A stretch of 30,899 bases of DNA from a virus. The notes beneath the pieces were generated by a model. That model was not told the DNA's origin. It saw only the letters and a program-made list of their open reading frames with translations, and ran no database searches. Within the stretch, counting starts at the first letter, position 1. Each line of letters starts with the position of its first letter. This document shows positions 13,672 through 22,248 of the stretch, piece by piece. The stretch spans positions 1 to 30,899 of the IMG/VR virus record IMGVR_UViG_3300025949_000068; one strand, given 5' to 3'. The position numbers and the translations under genes were made by a program.

Positions 13672-15648
13672 ATGGTCCCGGTAACAGAACTGCTTCGCAT
13701 CCGCGAAGACCCGCGCCTTTGGTTCCAGGGCTTCGGTCGATATTGCGACGAGCAGACCCGCCAGCCGATCCGCGGCCGGGCGAACGTGCTGCAGCGCCGG
13801 ATGTTCGAGCATTACCGGCGGTGCCGGATGGCGAATAAGCCGTGCCGGATGGCAGTGCTAAAATACCGGCGGGCCGGAAGTTCGACGGGCAGTGAGGCGC
13901 TGATTTACACCCACGCTCACAACTACAACGCGCGCCTCGGTGTGGTCGGCACGGATTACAAGGCGTCGTCGAACATGCTCGAAATGCTTAAGTTCTTCGG
14001 CGAGCACGACGATTTCCCGGGATGGGGCGCAAGCGTGTCGGAGGGCGAAAAGAAGAAGGTGACCTGGCAGGAATGGTTCGGCGGCGATAACCTGGAGGGC
14101 ATCCCTTTTAATGAGCGGGTGGATAAACTGATCGCGACGAAGATCCATTGGTCGCACGGCTCGAGCGTCGAGCTCTATACCGCGAGCAATCCGGAATCCG
14201 CACGATCGGCCGGCCTGAACGGATATCATGCGACCGAATGCGGACGCTGGCAGACCGGCGGCCAGTTGGACGCGGCCGAGACATTGACCTCCATGCGCAA
14301 CACTCTGCCAAAGGCCGGGTTTCACGTGGCGATCGAGGAAAGTACAGCCAACGGTGCGCAGGGAGCGTTCTACGATACCTGTCGGCGGGCGCGCTGGCCC
14401 GAATATGCGCCATGGGTTGAGCAATTCAAATCCTCGTGGCCACTGGATGAGACCGAGTTCGGAAAAGACCTGCAGTTCGTGTTCATCTTCGCCGCGTGGT
14501 TCGAGGACGATCGACACGTTGAGCGGGACACCGCAGAGAGCGTGATGCTCGCAGACCCGACGCTGACACAGGAAGCCGCGGCGGAAATCGCCGATAGCCG
14601 CAATGCTGCCCGCGCAAAACGCGTGCAGGAGACACTGGATGCTGACCCGCGTTACTTTGGTGAAAAGGAGCTGATCGCACTCTACGGCCAGGACGGTCCG
14701 CGCGGGCAACGCCTGGGGGGCGAGGTTGACGCCACGGTATGGGAACAACTGGCATGGAGGCGCGGCATCATCGCCAACGTCTGCACGCGCCGCGGGCTCG
14801 ATGAATTTAAGCAGGAATATCCGGCAACCCCGCTGGAGGCTTTCCGCGCCTCAGGCTCGCCCGTTTTCGACGTCGAGGGGTTAATCGCGCTCGATGAGAT
14901 GCTGCGCGCGGCGCCAAAGCCGGAGTATGGCAACGTCGACCCGCAGCGAGACGGATCGGTCGCATGGCGGAGAACCACCCAGCAGAACGGAATGATCCTA
15001 CGCTGGGAGCAACCGATTGAAGGATGCCGGTATCTCGTCTCGGTGGACACGAAAGAGAACTCCGAGATCATCAAGGGGACGGGTGAACTGGATCGCAACT
15101 CAGTGCAGGTGATTCGCGACGCCTACCGGGACATCCATGACGTGTGGCATGGCGTGAAGGTGGTCGCTCGCGTGGTCGCCCCGAACCAGTGGGACGATGC
15201 GCCGCTCGCCCGACTGATCGCACCGCTGGCCAAGTATTACGGCGACTGCATGATCGTCGTGGAGAATAACCGCGGCCTCGCGCTGATCACACGGCTTCGT
15301 GACGACCACAATTGCCGCATCTACTGCTCCGAGCACTGGGACGCTGTGAAACAGAAGGCGCTGAGCACCTACGGTTGGAGAACCGATGAGGGTTCCCGCC
15401 GGCAGATGGTAAGCACCGGCCAGGAATACATTCGTGAGCAGAAAATAGAGGTCCTGGACCCGCACATAATTGCCGAACTGAAGACCTTCATTTTCGATAC
15501 TAAGGGCAAGGCTACCGCAGCCGCCGGCGCGCACGACGATGATGTGATGGCGCTCCTCATGGGGCTATGCTGCCTCCATGCGGCCACGAATTATCCGAAG
15601 CGCGCCGCGGTGAATTCCCGGCCGCCCGACGAGCACGCTTGGAAATAG
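13672..15648 (+). CDS. terL: Terminase large subunit
   Basis: The packaging motor with ATPase and nuclease activities. The ATPase part shows a Walker A-like KYRRAGSSTGSEA (about 64-76), where the usual lysine-containing loop is altered, as in many large terminases, and a Walker B VAIEEST (about 220-226). The nuclease part shows YLVSVDTKE (about 452-460), MIVVENNRG (about 526-534) and HDDDVMALL (about 620-628), giving the acidic metal-binding residues. The protein of 658 aa is within the family's range. ATG 13672 is the first start leaving no overlap with the upstream gene, but no clear ribosome site is seen, so the start is moderately sure. Confidence 0.9.
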   Translation: MVPVTELLRIREDPRLWFQGFGRYCDEQTRQPIRGRANVLQRRMFEHYRRCRMANKPCRMAVLKYRRAGSSTGSEALIYTHAHNYNARLGVVGTDYKASSNMLEMLKFFGEHDDFPGWGASVSEGEKKKVTWQEWFGGDNLEGIPFNERVDKLIATKIHWSHGSSVELYTASNPESARSAGLNGYHATECGRWQTGGQLDAAETLTSMRNTLPKAGFHVAIEESTANGAQGAFYDTCRRARWPEYAPWVEQFKSSWPLDETEFGKDLQFVFIFAAWFEDDRHVERDTAESVMLADPTLTQEAAAEIADSRNAARAKRVQETLDADPRYFGEKELIALYGQDGPRGQRLGGEVDATVWEQLAWRRGIIANVCTRRGLDEFKQEYPATPLEAFRASGSPVFDVEGLIALDEMLRAAPKPEYGNVDPQRDGSVAWRRTTQQNGMILRWEQPIEGCRYLVSVDTKENSEIIKGTGELDRNSVQVIRDAYRDIHDVWHGVKVVARVVAPNQWDDAPLARLIAPLAKYYGDCMIVVENNRGLALITRLRDDHNCRIYCSEHWDAVKQKALSTYGWRTDEGSRRQMVSTGQEYIREQKIEVLDPHIIAELKTFIFDTKGKATAAAGAHDDDVMALLMGLCCLHAATNYPKRAAVNSRPPDEHAWK

Positions 15649-15650
15649 GA

Positions 15651-15686
15651 TTGACACACTGACTCCCTCCGGCATGGGCAACCGCA
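15651..15686 (+). promoter_or_regulatory. Repeated late promoter-like element, copy 2
   Basis: TTGACA (15651), a perfect consensus -35 hexamer, is followed after 14 bases by GGCATGG (15671), then the ATG at 15686, 35 bases from the first T. The element begins two bases after the terminase stop. No TATAAT-like box is present at the usual spacing. Confidence 0.65.
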
Positions 15687-17179
15687 TGGCCACTCCTTTT
15701 CGCCGCCGTGGGTATCCGTATGTGAACGACAATCCGAATCCGCCGCCGCGCTTTGGGACTGCGCGCCGGGATGCGTACGGCAATCTACTCCCGGGCGAAT
15801 ACAACGGGTTCGGAAGGCCTGTCGGGCAGGAATCGGGCGGCGAAGATATCCAGAACCGTCCGATGGGTTTCACTCCTATGGCGAAATGGCAGGAGCTGTT
15901 TCCGCCCGTCGCGCTCGGGAGTGGCGGCACTACAGCGGCTCCCAGCGTTCAAGCGAGCAGTATGCCGAAGGCTTTTCGAACGGCATCGCCGGGGACCGGT
16001 GCAGCCCCTGACGTGATCAGTCGCATCGCGGGGAACGCCGTGTCCGCCGCGCAGGCCGCAACCGCCGCGCGTTCCGCCGGCGGCGCTCCACAAGGCCCGA
16101 CCCCATCCGGCGCCACGGTTGATGCGGCGCCGAGCGGGCCGCAGATTGGCGATACTCGGCGCACGCCATTCGGCGGCACTGAGACGCTGATGGATTCGCG
16201 TACCGGCCCAAGGTGGGTAGGATCGACGTCGAGCGCGCCGGCGGCGACCAACTTCATGCCTGGTGATGCAGGAACCAACTCGCTGGCCGATGTGGTAACC
16301 CATTCGGGCAAAGCCGCGCCAGCGCCGAAGATTCGACCGGATGGAACGAAGATCGCGCCGAACATCGCGGACAATGCTGCATACTACCGGCCCGGCGGTG
16401 CATTTGGTTCCGTCGTATCCGTCGACAAGCCGGGCGGCTATGGTTCTTCGCGCGTGCTTGGGCAGGATGAACCTGCGGTTGCCCCTACCCAGGATCAAGC
16501 GACGGCCATCGCGAAGAAGTATGGTGATCCCACTGGGGGGACCAACGCTTCGCTCAAGGACTTGGCGGCTTCCGGATTTTACCCGACAAAGGCGAAAACA
16601 AGTGGAGTCGGAATGGGCGACCTGAAGACAGCGGAAAGAACCCCGCTCGACACCTTCAATGAGTCGATTCCGGGCATCGGACCGGCTGCAGGGGCGGGTT
16701 CGGTTCCACCCACTACTTCTGCTGCACCCGTGAGCGTGACTCAGCCTACCGCATCCACTCCGTCGCGACCCGCGCGATTGAGTTGGGAGACGGATGCTGA
16801 TGTCGCAGCCAGGCAGGCCGCGAGTCGTCCGATAGTTTATTCCTCCGATCCCGCTCATGGAACCACCGGTCTCATGGATTCTCTAGGCAAAGGCAATCTA
16901 TCTGCTGCGGGAGTGTGGACTGGGAAGGATATCGGCAACGCATGGGGCGACATCACGCGCGCCGCCGGGAGCGCCATGGGAAGCGCGTCCGATGCGATGC
17001 GGGGCACCGCTGGCGAAGGCAGTCCCATCGACAACCTTCTGAAGAAGGGGCGGACGGCATTCGGAAGTGCAGTCACGCCGCTGAAGGGCGCGGTGGCCAC
17101 GATGCAGCAGGTCAGTGATGATCAGCCAAAGCGGCAGGATCTGCTGCAGAGCGCCGGTTATAGTGGCAGCGACGAATAG
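15686..17179 (+). CDS. Large Pro/Ala/Gly-rich protein, unknown, probably virion
   Basis: A 497-residue protein I cannot assign. It is rich in Pro, Ala, Gly, Ser and Thr, with few predicted helices, consistent with a mostly disordered structural or internal virion protein. The N-terminus is basic (ATPFRRRGYPYVNDN). A few more ordered segments occur, such as GFTPMAKWQELFPPVALG (about 65-85) and a C-terminal helix-rich region near LMDSLGKGNLSAAGVW and ATMQQVSDDQPKR. The ATG at 15686 is preferred over 15674, which lies inside the promoter-like element's GGCATGG. Position between terminase and portal fits a portal- or ejection-associated protein, by inference. Confidence 0.65.
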   Translation: MATPFRRRGYPYVNDNPNPPPRFGTARRDAYGNLLPGEYNGFGRPVGQESGGEDIQNRPMGFTPMAKWQELFPPVALGSGGTTAAPSVQASSMPKAFRTASPGTGAAPDVISRIAGNAVSAAQAATAARSAGGAPQGPTPSGATVDAAPSGPQIGDTRRTPFGGTETLMDSRTGPRWVGSTSSAPAATNFMPGDAGTNSLADVVTHSGKAAPAPKIRPDGTKIAPNIADNAAYYRPGGAFGSVVSVDKPGGYGSSRVLGQDEPAVAPTQDQATAIAKKYGDPTGGTNASLKDLAASGFYPTKAKTSGVGMGDLKTAERTPLDTFNESIPGIGPAAGAGSVPPTTSAAPVSVTQPTASTPSRPARLSWETDADVAARQAASRPIVYSSDPAHGTTGLMDSLGKGNLSAAGVWTGKDIGNAWGDITRAAGSAMGSASDAMRGTAGEGSPIDNLLKKGRTAFGSAVTPLKGAVATMQQVSDDQPKRQDLLQSAGYSGSDE

Positions 17180-17181
17180 GC

Positions 17182-17219
17182 TTGCCATAGTGGGGCTAGT
17201 CGGCATGGCGCGCCGGCGA
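17182..17219 (+). promoter_or_regulatory. Repeated late promoter-like element, copy 3 (portal)
   Basis: TTGCCA (17182), 14 bases, then GGCATGGCGCGC (17202), with the portal ATG at 17219, 37 bases from the first T. GCCAT and ATGGC within the element are also inverted copies, shared with copies 4 and 5. Confidence 0.65.
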
Positions 17220-19660
17220 TGAAAACCGCGTTGCGCACGTCACTGACAGATGACCAATACGACCGACTGAAGCGGGCGGCGCTTACGCGTTACCAGCAAA
17301 TATCAGAGGAGGGTGAGCGATCGAAGATGGAGGATAATCTTCGGCGTTACGAACTGCGCGCGGAGGGCGATTACAGCGATCGCCAGTTGCCGGGAATCAT
17401 GAACCGGCCGCTGCAGAAGATCTTCGGCCTGAAGAACGAGACCCTCGGAATTGTGCGGAGCGTGAAGCGGTTCCTGCTCGCCCGGGTCTGCAAGGATCTG
17501 TTCGGCGGTGAACCATTCTTCTACGTCCGGCCAGAGGGGAAGGTGGACAAGGAACTCGCGGAAGCGATGCAGAAGCACGCCGGCTGGAAGTTGCGACTCG
17601 CTCAATACAAAGCAAAGATCAAACGGGCGATCGATACCTTGCTCGACGTCGGATACGTGCCGATCAAGACGACCTGGGATGTGCAGGAGGATGTTAGTGA
17701 AAGCCTGGAGATGATCTTGGTCCACAAGAGTGACGGGGTGCCGGTGGTGACGGATGACGGCGATTACATCTACGAGGATGACGAGACGACAGAGGTTCAG
17801 TCGCCGGTGGCGAATCAAGGCCCCGGCGAGGATTCCCAATCGGAAGCCCCTGAGCAGAACGAGCAGCAGGTGCAAGCCGCCGGTGGTGAGCAGGCTGAAA
17901 TGGAATCGGTTGACCCTGAAGATTTGGACCAAGGGCAGGACCAATCAAATGCCCAGGCACCGCAGCCGCCCATGCTGGCGTTTGTGAAGGCTCCAGAGGT
18001 CGTGATGGACGCCGAGAAATACACGTGGCGTGAGCATCTCGTGGAGCAGCGCGTGCGGCTATACAACGGCCTGCGCATTGACCCATGCGAGCGGAAGGAC
18101 GTCTTCTGGCCGATGAACGTGCCGGATATTGAAGAGGCGGACATGACGGCGCATCGGTTCGATTGCAAGTTATCGGAGCTCCGTGCGAAATACGCGCCCA
18201 AGAGTTTCGAAGACCAGGACGAGGACGAAGACGGCTCGGAGACGGAGAGCGACGGCGACGAAGATGATCAGATTGATTCGGAGGTGGCCGACATCCTTGA
18301 CGGACTGAAACACGAATCGCAGTCCCCAAAGAGCGAGGCGGACAAGCCCTATAAGAACGAGGCCGAGGTGAGCGGGCAGGAAGAAGACCCAACCATTCAA
18401 GTTGCGGAATGTTCGTTCGATTTCGATTGCTTCGAAGACGGCCGGCCGCGCCGCCTGCATCTCGTGCTCCTTCCGCAGCAGCAGGAATGCATCTACGCAG
18501 AATACCGTGCCGCCCTCGCGCCGCGGGCGGCGAAGAACATCCACATGCTGGCGATCAACCGCCGAAAGAACCGGGCATACGGCCGGGGACTCTACGAGGT
18601 CTATGAGAACCTGGCGGATGCGGCCGACCAGTTGCTCAACGCCATCCTTTACCGGAACCAGTATGTCTCGGACCCGACGAAGATCTGGAACCCCCAGAAC
18701 ACCGTCGAGGGCAAGGCGAATCCGGACCTGAAGTTCGAGCCCGGCTCGACTTACTCGACGTCCGGCCCGCAGATTGACCCAAAGAACATTCTGACGGCCA
18801 TCGAACTGCCGGACCTTGATGAGCGGACGTGGAAGCTGATGGAACTGTTCATGCAGCTGATCCAGTTGGACAGTGGCGTGACCAACGCGAACCAGGGCGA
18901 TGTTTCCAACCTGCCGAGCAACTCGACGGCCACGGGCATCAACTCCATGCTGGAGAGCAGCTCTGTTCTCCATCAATACGTCCTCGAGGAGATTCGTGAT
19001 TGCCTTACTCCTCAGCTGGCGTTCGCGGTCGGGTTGATCTACCTGCGGCAGGATCAGGACGAGACCTACGAGTATCTCACCAATGATGACGATCCCGCGG
19101 CGCAGCAGGTCATGCTATTGAAGGATGCGCGGAAGTTGCGGCATCTTCCGATGAACGTCGACATCCTGCTCACCCGGACGAAACGCCAGGAATGGCGCGA
19201 GGCCAGCACGGCCGCGATCCCGATTGGCGTGCAATATGGGCAGTTGGCTCCGCCGGACCAGGCGCGGATGCGCGAGGCTTTCGTGCAGCTATTCCGCGCA
19301 CTGGACTTTGAGAACCCAGAGGATTTCTTTCCGAAGCCGAATCTCGATGCGGCGCCGCCCTCGCCTCCTCCCCCGAAGGCAACCGAGGCGATTACGATGA
19401 AGGGCGAGGACCTGTCGCCTACGCAGAGGGATGCACTCGCACAACAGTTCGGTTTGCCGGCGACCACGCCCGGGGAACTACAGGGCGCGCACCAAGCTAT
19501 CAGCCCGCCAGCATCAGGAGCGCCCGTGCAGCCGGCGCCGTCCATCGCTGCAGCGTCGAGCGGTCCCCTTCCGTCAAACGTAATTGACGACAACGACACC
19601 AAGCTCCCGGACAACCGCAGCTTTGACGAGGACGCGCCAACTGCGGAGACCAACCTGTGA
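17219..19660 (+). CDS. Portal protein
   Basis: Forms the ring at the head vertex through which DNA enters and leaves. At 813 aa it is large, as in podovirus-like portals. Portal-like features are the N-terminal helical DQYDRLKRAALTRYQQI, a core segment with SVKRFLLARVCKDLFG, and a C-terminal core with DQLLNAILYRNQYVSD, ELFMQLIQLDSGVTN and SNSTATGINSMLES. Two very acidic, Glu/Asp/Gln-rich inserts (about 177-247 and 329-390) interrupt the core. The C-terminal 100 residues are Pro/Ala-rich. The ATG lies next to the promoter-like element without a ribosome site. The next gene's GTG overlaps its stop. Confidence 0.85.
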   Translation: MKTALRTSLTDDQYDRLKRAALTRYQQISEEGERSKMEDNLRRYELRAEGDYSDRQLPGIMNRPLQKIFGLKNETLGIVRSVKRFLLARVCKDLFGGEPFFYVRPEGKVDKELAEAMQKHAGWKLRLAQYKAKIKRAIDTLLDVGYVPIKTTWDVQEDVSESLEMILVHKSDGVPVVTDDGDYIYEDDETTEVQSPVANQGPGEDSQSEAPEQNEQQVQAAGGEQAEMESVDPEDLDQGQDQSNAQAPQPPMLAFVKAPEVVMDAEKYTWREHLVEQRVRLYNGLRIDPCERKDVFWPMNVPDIEEADMTAHRFDCKLSELRAKYAPKSFEDQDEDEDGSETESDGDEDDQIDSEVADILDGLKHESQSPKSEADKPYKNEAEVSGQEEDPTIQVAECSFDFDCFEDGRPRRLHLVLLPQQQECIYAEYRAALAPRAAKNIHMLAINRRKNRAYGRGLYEVYENLADAADQLLNAILYRNQYVSDPTKIWNPQNTVEGKANPDLKFEPGSTYSTSGPQIDPKNILTAIELPDLDERTWKLMELFMQLIQLDSGVTNANQGDVSNLPSNSTATGINSMLESSSVLHQYVLEEIRDCLTPQLAFAVGLIYLRQDQDETYEYLTNDDDPAAQQVMLLKDARKLRHLPMNVDILLTRTKRQEWREASTAAIPIGVQYGQLAPPDQARMREAFVQLFRALDFENPEDFFPKPNLDAAPPSPPPPKATEAITMKGEDLSPTQRDALAQQFGLPATTPGELQGAHQAISPPASGAPVQPAPSIAAASSGPLPSNVIDDNDTKLPDNRSFDEDAPTAETNL

Positions 19661-19962
19661 CAGCCCAAGATTACCAGCGAAAGGTAGCTCTTCTTCGGGC
19701 CTACGAGGCGATGCTGCGAAACCCTGCCTATCTCGAGTTTCATGCGAAGATCGAGGAGGAGTTCGCCAACTGCATTGCCGGCCTCCGAAACCGGAAAATA
19801 CCGGTCTCCGAACGGCAAGAGTTTCAGGAGGGTGCGGACCTTGCCGAGCGCCTCAAGACCTTCGCGGCCGATAGGATCGTCGCCTTGAAAAAAGAGACGG
19901 CGCTCTCGCAAGTTGAACTCGACACGCTGAAGGACGGGTTTGAACCGGAGAACGAAGGATGA
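19657..19962 (+). CDS. Small helical protein after portal (101 aa)
   Basis: Unrecognised. GTG 19657 overlaps the portal stop as GTGA. The product is almost wholly helical and charged (YQRKVALLRAYEAMLRNPAY, EEEFANCIAGLRNRK, QEGADLAERLKTFAADRIV), suggesting a coiled-coil protein that may accompany the portal or neck. It ends before the fourth promoter-like element, so it probably closes the portal transcription unit. Confidence 0.65.
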   Translation: MTAQDYQRKVALLRAYEAMLRNPAYLEFHAKIEEEFANCIAGLRNRKIPVSERQEFQEGADLAERLKTFAADRIVALKKETALSQVELDTLKDGFEPENEG

Positions 19963-19972
19963 GCTTTTTCGC

Positions 19973-20022
19973 TTGCCATACCGCGGACTGTCGGCATGGC
20001 CGCCAGTAGACCTGAATACCCA
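19973..20022 (+). promoter_or_regulatory. Repeated late promoter-like element, copy 4
   Basis: TTTTTCGC then TTGCCATA (TTGCCA at 19973), 14 bases, then GGCATGG (19993). The ATG at 20022 is 49 bases from the first T, so a short leader of about a dozen bases would exist. The upstream T-run is shared with copies 5 and 6. Confidence 0.65.
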
Positions 20023-20342
20023 TGAGCCTATCCATCGCACTTCCCAACGGGTTCACGAATGTGACGACAGCCGGCACGGCAGTTCCGCTGTTCAGCGGGA
20101 GTGATCCGGCTCGATACCTCCTCGGGCGCGCCACATTGCTGCTCACCGCGCGGAAGAACAAGACCACCGCGAACACTGGCGATGTCTATGTGGGGAACCG
20201 TGAGGTGCAAAGCCAAGTGCTATCACCTGGTCAGTCGCTGTCGTTCGAGGTTCATCCCGGAGAAAAACTCGACCTTTCGCAAATCTATATCGATGCCGCC
20301 ACCAACGGCGACGGCGTTAGCTGGCTGATCAAGAGCGTATGA
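20022..20342 (+). CDS. Small beta-rich virion protein
   Basis: A 106-residue protein, apparently mostly beta-strands (ALPNGFTNVTTAGTAVPLF, ATLLLTARKNK, GDVYVGNREVQSQVLSPGQ, LSFEVHPGEKLDLSQIYI). This pattern of VYVGN and a GE-KLDLS-IYIDA turn is common in small phage structural proteins at the head-fibre interface. It begins a transcription unit after promoter-like copy 4 and overlaps the fibre-like gene by ATGA. It may be a decoration or fibre-adaptor protein; the precise role is not seen. Confidence 0.65.
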   Translation: MSLSIALPNGFTNVTTAGTAVPLFSGSDPARYLLGRATLLLTARKNKTTANTGDVYVGNREVQSQVLSPGQSLSFEVHPGEKLDLSQIYIDAATNGDGVSWLIKSV

Positions 20343-20980
20343 GTTCACTTTCCCTCTCTCCAGCGCCATCTTCGGGCGGCAGCGCAGCGACCAAGGACAC
20401 CGGCGTTGCATGGTTCACATCCGACGGAAATACATCCACTGGCGACGGCACGCCGGGAAATCCATACGGTCCGGGAAATGGGCAGAAGGCCTACGACGCG
20501 GGTTTCAGGTCATTTTACGTAGGTCCTGACTGCGATTTCGGTAATATTCTTTTGGCTGACGCCCCTGCAAACTTCTCCATCCGTGGGAATGGGAATACAT
20601 CAGGAACTATTAGCGGAAACCTTGTGCTGAACGCATGGGGGCAAGTGTATTATATTTATTTGGACAACTGCATCATTGGCAACATCGCCGGAAATGCGTC
20701 ATTTGGCGATTCGCCAGTTTTAGTAAACTTGTTTATCAACCCTACGGCATCTGTTGGATATCTTAGCCTGCAAGGAGCAAATGGAGTGGATGATGGAAAT
20801 GGCACACCAGCAGATGGTTCTCCGGGCGGTAGTGCGAATATCTATGGCGGGGGGAGTATCCAATCCTACAGCGTAACCGGTGGCGCCAATGTCAATGGCG
20901 GAACGGACGGAACGAATGGTTCTACATCGGTCAAAGGAGCACTGATCGGCGGCACGTTTTTAGATAATTCCTATCCATGA
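20339..20980 (+). CDS. Gly/Asn/Ser-rich fibre-like protein, possible receptor binding
   Basis: A 213-residue protein rich in Gly, Asn, Ser and Thr with alternating small and hydrophobic residues, which suggests a parallel beta-helix or fibre tip. Segments such as GNILLADAPANFSIRGNGNT and GNLVLNAWGQVYYIYLDNC look like helical rungs, and the C-terminal third (GVDDGNGTPADGSPGGSANI) is very Gly-rich. The DNA from about 20520 to 20980 is visibly richer in A and T than its neighbours, a sign that it may have been acquired recently. ATGA overlap with the upstream gene supports the start. A receptor-binding role is inference. Confidence 0.6.
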   Translation: MSSLSLSPAPSSGGSAATKDTGVAWFTSDGNTSTGDGTPGNPYGPGNGQKAYDAGFRSFYVGPDCDFGNILLADAPANFSIRGNGNTSGTISGNLVLNAWGQVYYIYLDNCIIGNIAGNASFGDSPVLVNLFINPTASVGYLSLQGANGVDDGNGTPADGSPGGSANIYGGGSIQSYSVTGGANVNGGTDGTNGSTSVKGALIGGTFLDNSYP

Positions 20981-20983
20981 TCT

Positions 20984-21355
20984 ATGAACTACTCTGAAGC
21001 TAAATCTAACTTGGCCACCATCCAAGCCGCTATGGCGGCGGCGCAGCAAACTGTGTCCGACGCCCAAGCAACTATCGCCGCCCTTGAGCCCGTGGCCGGA
21101 TCGGCGCAAGCCGCACTCGACCAATTTCACACGTTCCAGTGCAATAGTAACATCGGAGCGGGGGACAGGACTGTTTCCCAGGTGCAATTTCCCGACGACG
21201 CCAGCGTTAACGACACGATCGCCACCGTTGTGCGAACGGCAATGCCCGACCCCGTTCCGTGCATGGTTTCTAACTATGATGGTGTCGATGGGACGTGGAG
21301 CGATCCGGAACCCGGAACCATCGGATGGAATGATATGGGTCCGGTGACGCAGTAA
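20984..21355 (+). CDS. Hypothetical protein with N-terminal helix (123 aa)
   Basis: Unrecognised. The first 45 residues form an alanine-rich, coiled-coil-like helix (YSEAKSNLATIQAAMAAAQQ onwards), followed by a more beta-like domain (TVSQVQFPDDASVNDTIATV, ending in DGTWSDPEPGTIGWND). This helix-then-globular layout is seen in fibre-associated or trimerising phage proteins. It starts three bases after the fibre-like gene's stop and precedes the lysis region. Confidence 0.6.
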   Translation: MNYSEAKSNLATIQAAMAAAQQTVSDAQATIAALEPVAGSAQAALDQFHTFQCNSNIGAGDRTVSQVQFPDDASVNDTIATVVRTAMPDPVPCMVSNYDGVDGTWSDPEPGTIGWNDMGPVTQ

Positions 21356-21367
21356 CCTCTGATAGCG

Positions 21368-21982
21368 ATGGCCGCCCTCCCCGCCGCAAAGGCATTCTTT
21401 CAAAGTTGGGAAGGATTATGCACTGCAATTGCGGGGGCGATCGCTTCGACATTGGGCGTGTTTCATCTCCTTCCTCGCATCTACAAGGTGCTGAGGAACT
21501 TTTATGATGGGGCACTCTTTACGATCGAGATTCGCGACAAGCTGGCGGAGATAAAATCCGAGATGGTGCAGCGGCTTGATAGTCTCGATGACGGGCAGCT
21601 CAACATGATCGTGGTTCGTCGACAGATGCTCGATAACGATTATGAGGTTGCCTATTTCGAAACCAGCCCAACAGGCAAGACTCTGTGGGTAAGCAAGACG
21701 TGGTCGCAGTGGACTGGTCTAAGTGAGAACGAGGCCCGCGGCAATGGATGGGAGAATGGCATCGCGCCCGAGGATTTGTCCCGCGTTCTCCACAACTGGC
21801 AACTGGCCATCGATCATCAGCGCGATTACGTCGATCGATACTCCTACGTCGACCGCGCAGGCTGGCGGCGATCGGTGGAGACCGTAGCGCGGCCCATCCG
21901 GAGGAAGGATGGCACGATCCTCAATTTCTTCGGCAGCGCCCGAATTGTTTCCGACACCGCAGCCAAAGCTCACACCGCATGA
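21368..21982 (+). CDS. Membrane-anchored PAS-domain protein in lysis region
   Basis: A 204-residue protein with an N-terminal hydrophobic segment (about 17-36, CTAIAGAIASTLGVFHLLP), a charged linker helix (about 52-80) and a C-terminal PAS fold (about 90-197). PAS_3-type hallmarks are LWVSKTWSQWTGLSENEARG, then NGWENGIAPEDLSRVLHNW, RYSYVDRAGWRRSV, and ARPIRRKDGTILNFFGSARI. PAS domains sense small molecules, redox state or light, or mediate protein contacts. No histidine kinase or other output domain is fused. It is followed with an ATGA overlap by a lipoprotein and other lysis genes, so a holin-like or lysis-timing role is possible but unproved. Confidence 0.75.
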   Translation: MAALPAAKAFFQSWEGLCTAIAGAIASTLGVFHLLPRIYKVLRNFYDGALFTIEIRDKLAEIKSEMVQRLDSLDDGQLNMIVVRRQMLDNDYEVAYFETSPTGKTLWVSKTWSQWTGLSENEARGNGWENGIAPEDLSRVLHNWQLAIDHQRDYVDRYSYVDRAGWRRSVETVARPIRRKDGTILNFFGSARIVSDTAAKAHTA

Positions 21983-22248
21983 AATACCCCATCCTCATCC
22001 ATTCCCTGGCCTTCATCGCCGCGGTGGCCCTCCTTTCGTTCGCGCTCGTCGGGTGCAAGACAACGGAACCGACCGACGCGCCCGTCACTGCTCGCGCGCG
22101 AAGCCTGGCCGGCGATGCGTCTGCGGCAACGTCTGAAGCAACGAAAGCTTCGCAGCGGTCCAGCACGCACATCCACGAGTTCCGCTCTGACGCTGAGCGG
22201 ATCGATTACAAGGCTTCCCGTGCCCTTGAGATCCTCAACCACCCATGA
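21979..22248 (+). CDS. Lipoprotein, o-spanin-like
   Basis: An 89-residue protein with an N-terminal hydrophobic signal (about 5-22) and a lipobox LVGC (23-26), so Cys26 should be lipidated and the mature part periplasmic. The remaining 63 residues are polar and Ala/Ser/Glu-rich. The ATG at 21979 overlaps the PAS gene's stop as ATGA; a longer in-frame start (21748) is out of register with that gene's function. Size, lipobox and place before a coiled-coil membrane protein and an endolysin suit an outer-membrane spanin subunit for disrupting the outer membrane. Confidence 0.7.
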   Translation: MKYPILIHSLAFIAAVALLSFALVGCKTTEPTDAPVTARARSLAGDASAATSEATKASQRSSTHIHEFRSDAERIDYKASRALEILNHP

